A DNA stretch of 5,414 bases from an uncultured Actinomycetes bacterium (lineage in GTDB: Bacteria; Actinomycetota; Thermoleophilia; Gaiellales; Gaiellaceae). Both the position numbers and the translations under genes were made by a program. The stretch is from the NCBI GenBank assembly GCA_903930195.1, contig CAIYXH010000223.1, positions 1 through 5,414 on the forward strand, read 5' to 3'. Every line of letters begins with the position of its first letter. Within the stretch, counting starts at the first letter, position 1. Of this stretch, positions 4,905 to 5,414 are shown piece by piece. The notes beneath the pieces were generated by a model, which worked only from the letters and a program-made list of their open reading frames with translations, searched no databases and was not told the DNA's origin.

Positions 4905-5414
4905 TCTCGATCCTTCCCGTTGCGGGGCTGCCCGAGATCCAGGCGGGTGACGACCTCGGCGCGCTCGTCTCCGGCGTCTTCGCGCTGGCGGAGGGTGACG
5001 TGGTCGTCGTTGCGCAGAAGGCCGTCTCGAAGTCCGAGGGCCGGGTGGTCTCGCTCGACGACGTCGTTGCCTCGACCGAGGCCCACGAGATCGCCGGCGG
5101 CAAGATCGACCCGCGCGAGACGGAGGTGATCCTGCGCGAGACGACTCGGGTCGTCCGTCGCCGCGAGGAGCTCGTGATCTCCGAGACCCGCCACGGCTTC
5201 GTCTGCGCCTCGGCCGGCGTCGATCACTCGAACGCTGCCGGCGAGGACCTGCTCATCCTGCTCCCCGAGGACGCCGACGCGAGCGCCGCGCGCATCCGGG
5301 CGTCGATCCGCGCGCACGCGGACGTGTCCGTCGCCGTGCTCGTCACCGACTCGTTCGGGCGGCCGTTCCGCACCGGCACGACCGACGTCGCGATCGGCGT
5401 CGCCGGGCTCGCGC
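4901..5414 (+). CDS. cofE: Coenzyme F420-0:L-glutamate ligase, N-terminal part (3' end outside window)
   Basis: CofE adds L-glutamates to F420-0 with GTP, forming the gamma-linked tail of F420. The 171 visible residues match the CofE domain: VAQKAVSKSEGRVV (37-50), TRHGFVCASAGVDHSN (96-111) and VTDSFGRPFRTGTTDVAIGV (148-167). Asp108 and Asp150 correspond by motif to the metal-binding aspartates of the archaeal enzyme; this mapping is from memory of the family. GTG 4901 shares GTGA with the npdG stop, and the first strand ISILPVAGLPEI begins right after it, so this start is well supported. The frame stays open to the end of the window. Free-standing CofE is about 250 residues, while actinobacterial FbiB is about 450 with a C-terminal FMN-binding nitroreductase-like domain that reduces dehydro-F420-0; which form this is cannot be decided here. 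Without a stop in view, cofE is used as the symbol and fbiB is the alternative. Confidence 0.93.
   Translation, partial: MISILPVAGLPEIQAGDDLGALVSGVFALAEGDVVVVAQKAVSKSEGRVVSLDDVVASTEAHEIAGGKIDPRETEVILRETTRVVRRREELVISETRHGFVCASAGVDHSNAAGEDLLILLPEDADASAARIRASIRAHADVSVAVLVTDSFGRPFRTGTTDVAIGVAGLA

Overview
The window is a GC-rich, tightly packed stretch of bacterial chromosome. All seven genes lie on the plus strand and the only true intergenic gap is about 47 bases. High GC, a ferrochelatase of the coproporphyrin type, and cofactor F420 genes together suggest an actinobacterium. A deep-branching lineage such as Thermoleophilia is plausible, but this is inference and a Chloroflexota or other actinobacterial origin is not excluded. 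There are no RNA genes, mobile elements, CRISPR arrays or phage genes.

Region 1 (1-1220) is haem biosynthesis: the 3' end of hemE (uroporphyrinogen decarboxylase), then a complete ferrochelatase gene (hemH/cpfC). HemE makes coproporphyrinogen III. The ferrochelatase has Tyr10, the signature of enzymes that insert iron into coproporphyrin III rather than protoporphyrin IX. The coproporphyrinogen oxidase (hemY/cgoX) and coprohaem decarboxylase (hemQ/chdC) that would complete this route are not in the window.

Region 2 (1217-2694) holds an ABC ATPase of the Wzt/TagH/RfbE polysaccharide-export family with a C-terminal Wzt-like domain, and a conserved-looking 86-residue protein of unknown function. 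The ATPase gene overlaps hemH by four bases (GTGA) and the small gene overlaps the ATPase gene by four bases (ATGA). No membrane permease partner is present in the window.

Region 3 (2742-5414) is a coenzyme F420 cluster: cofC/fbiD (guanylyltransferase), cofD/fbiA (phosphoenolpyruvyl or 2-phospholactate transferase), npdG/fno (F420-dependent NADP reductase) and the 5' part of cofE/fbiB (F420-0:glutamate ligase), which runs off the end. CofC activates the phospho-acid with GTP, CofD joins it to the deazaflavin Fo, CofE adds glutamates, and NpdG uses the finished cofactor to exchange hydride with NADP. The cofD-npdG and npdG-cofE junctions are both GTGA overlaps, and a five-codon mini-ORF links cofC to cofD.

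The gap before cofC holds a perfect 8-bp dyad and a possible -10 element (TAGTGT). A similar TAGCGT lies just before hemH. Neither gene has a visible Shine-Dalgarno sequence, so both may be transcribed as leaderless or nearly leaderless messages. No wholly new system is evident. The points most worth checking are the small unknown protein, the orphan Wzt-type ATPase linked to hemH, and the regulatory dyad.
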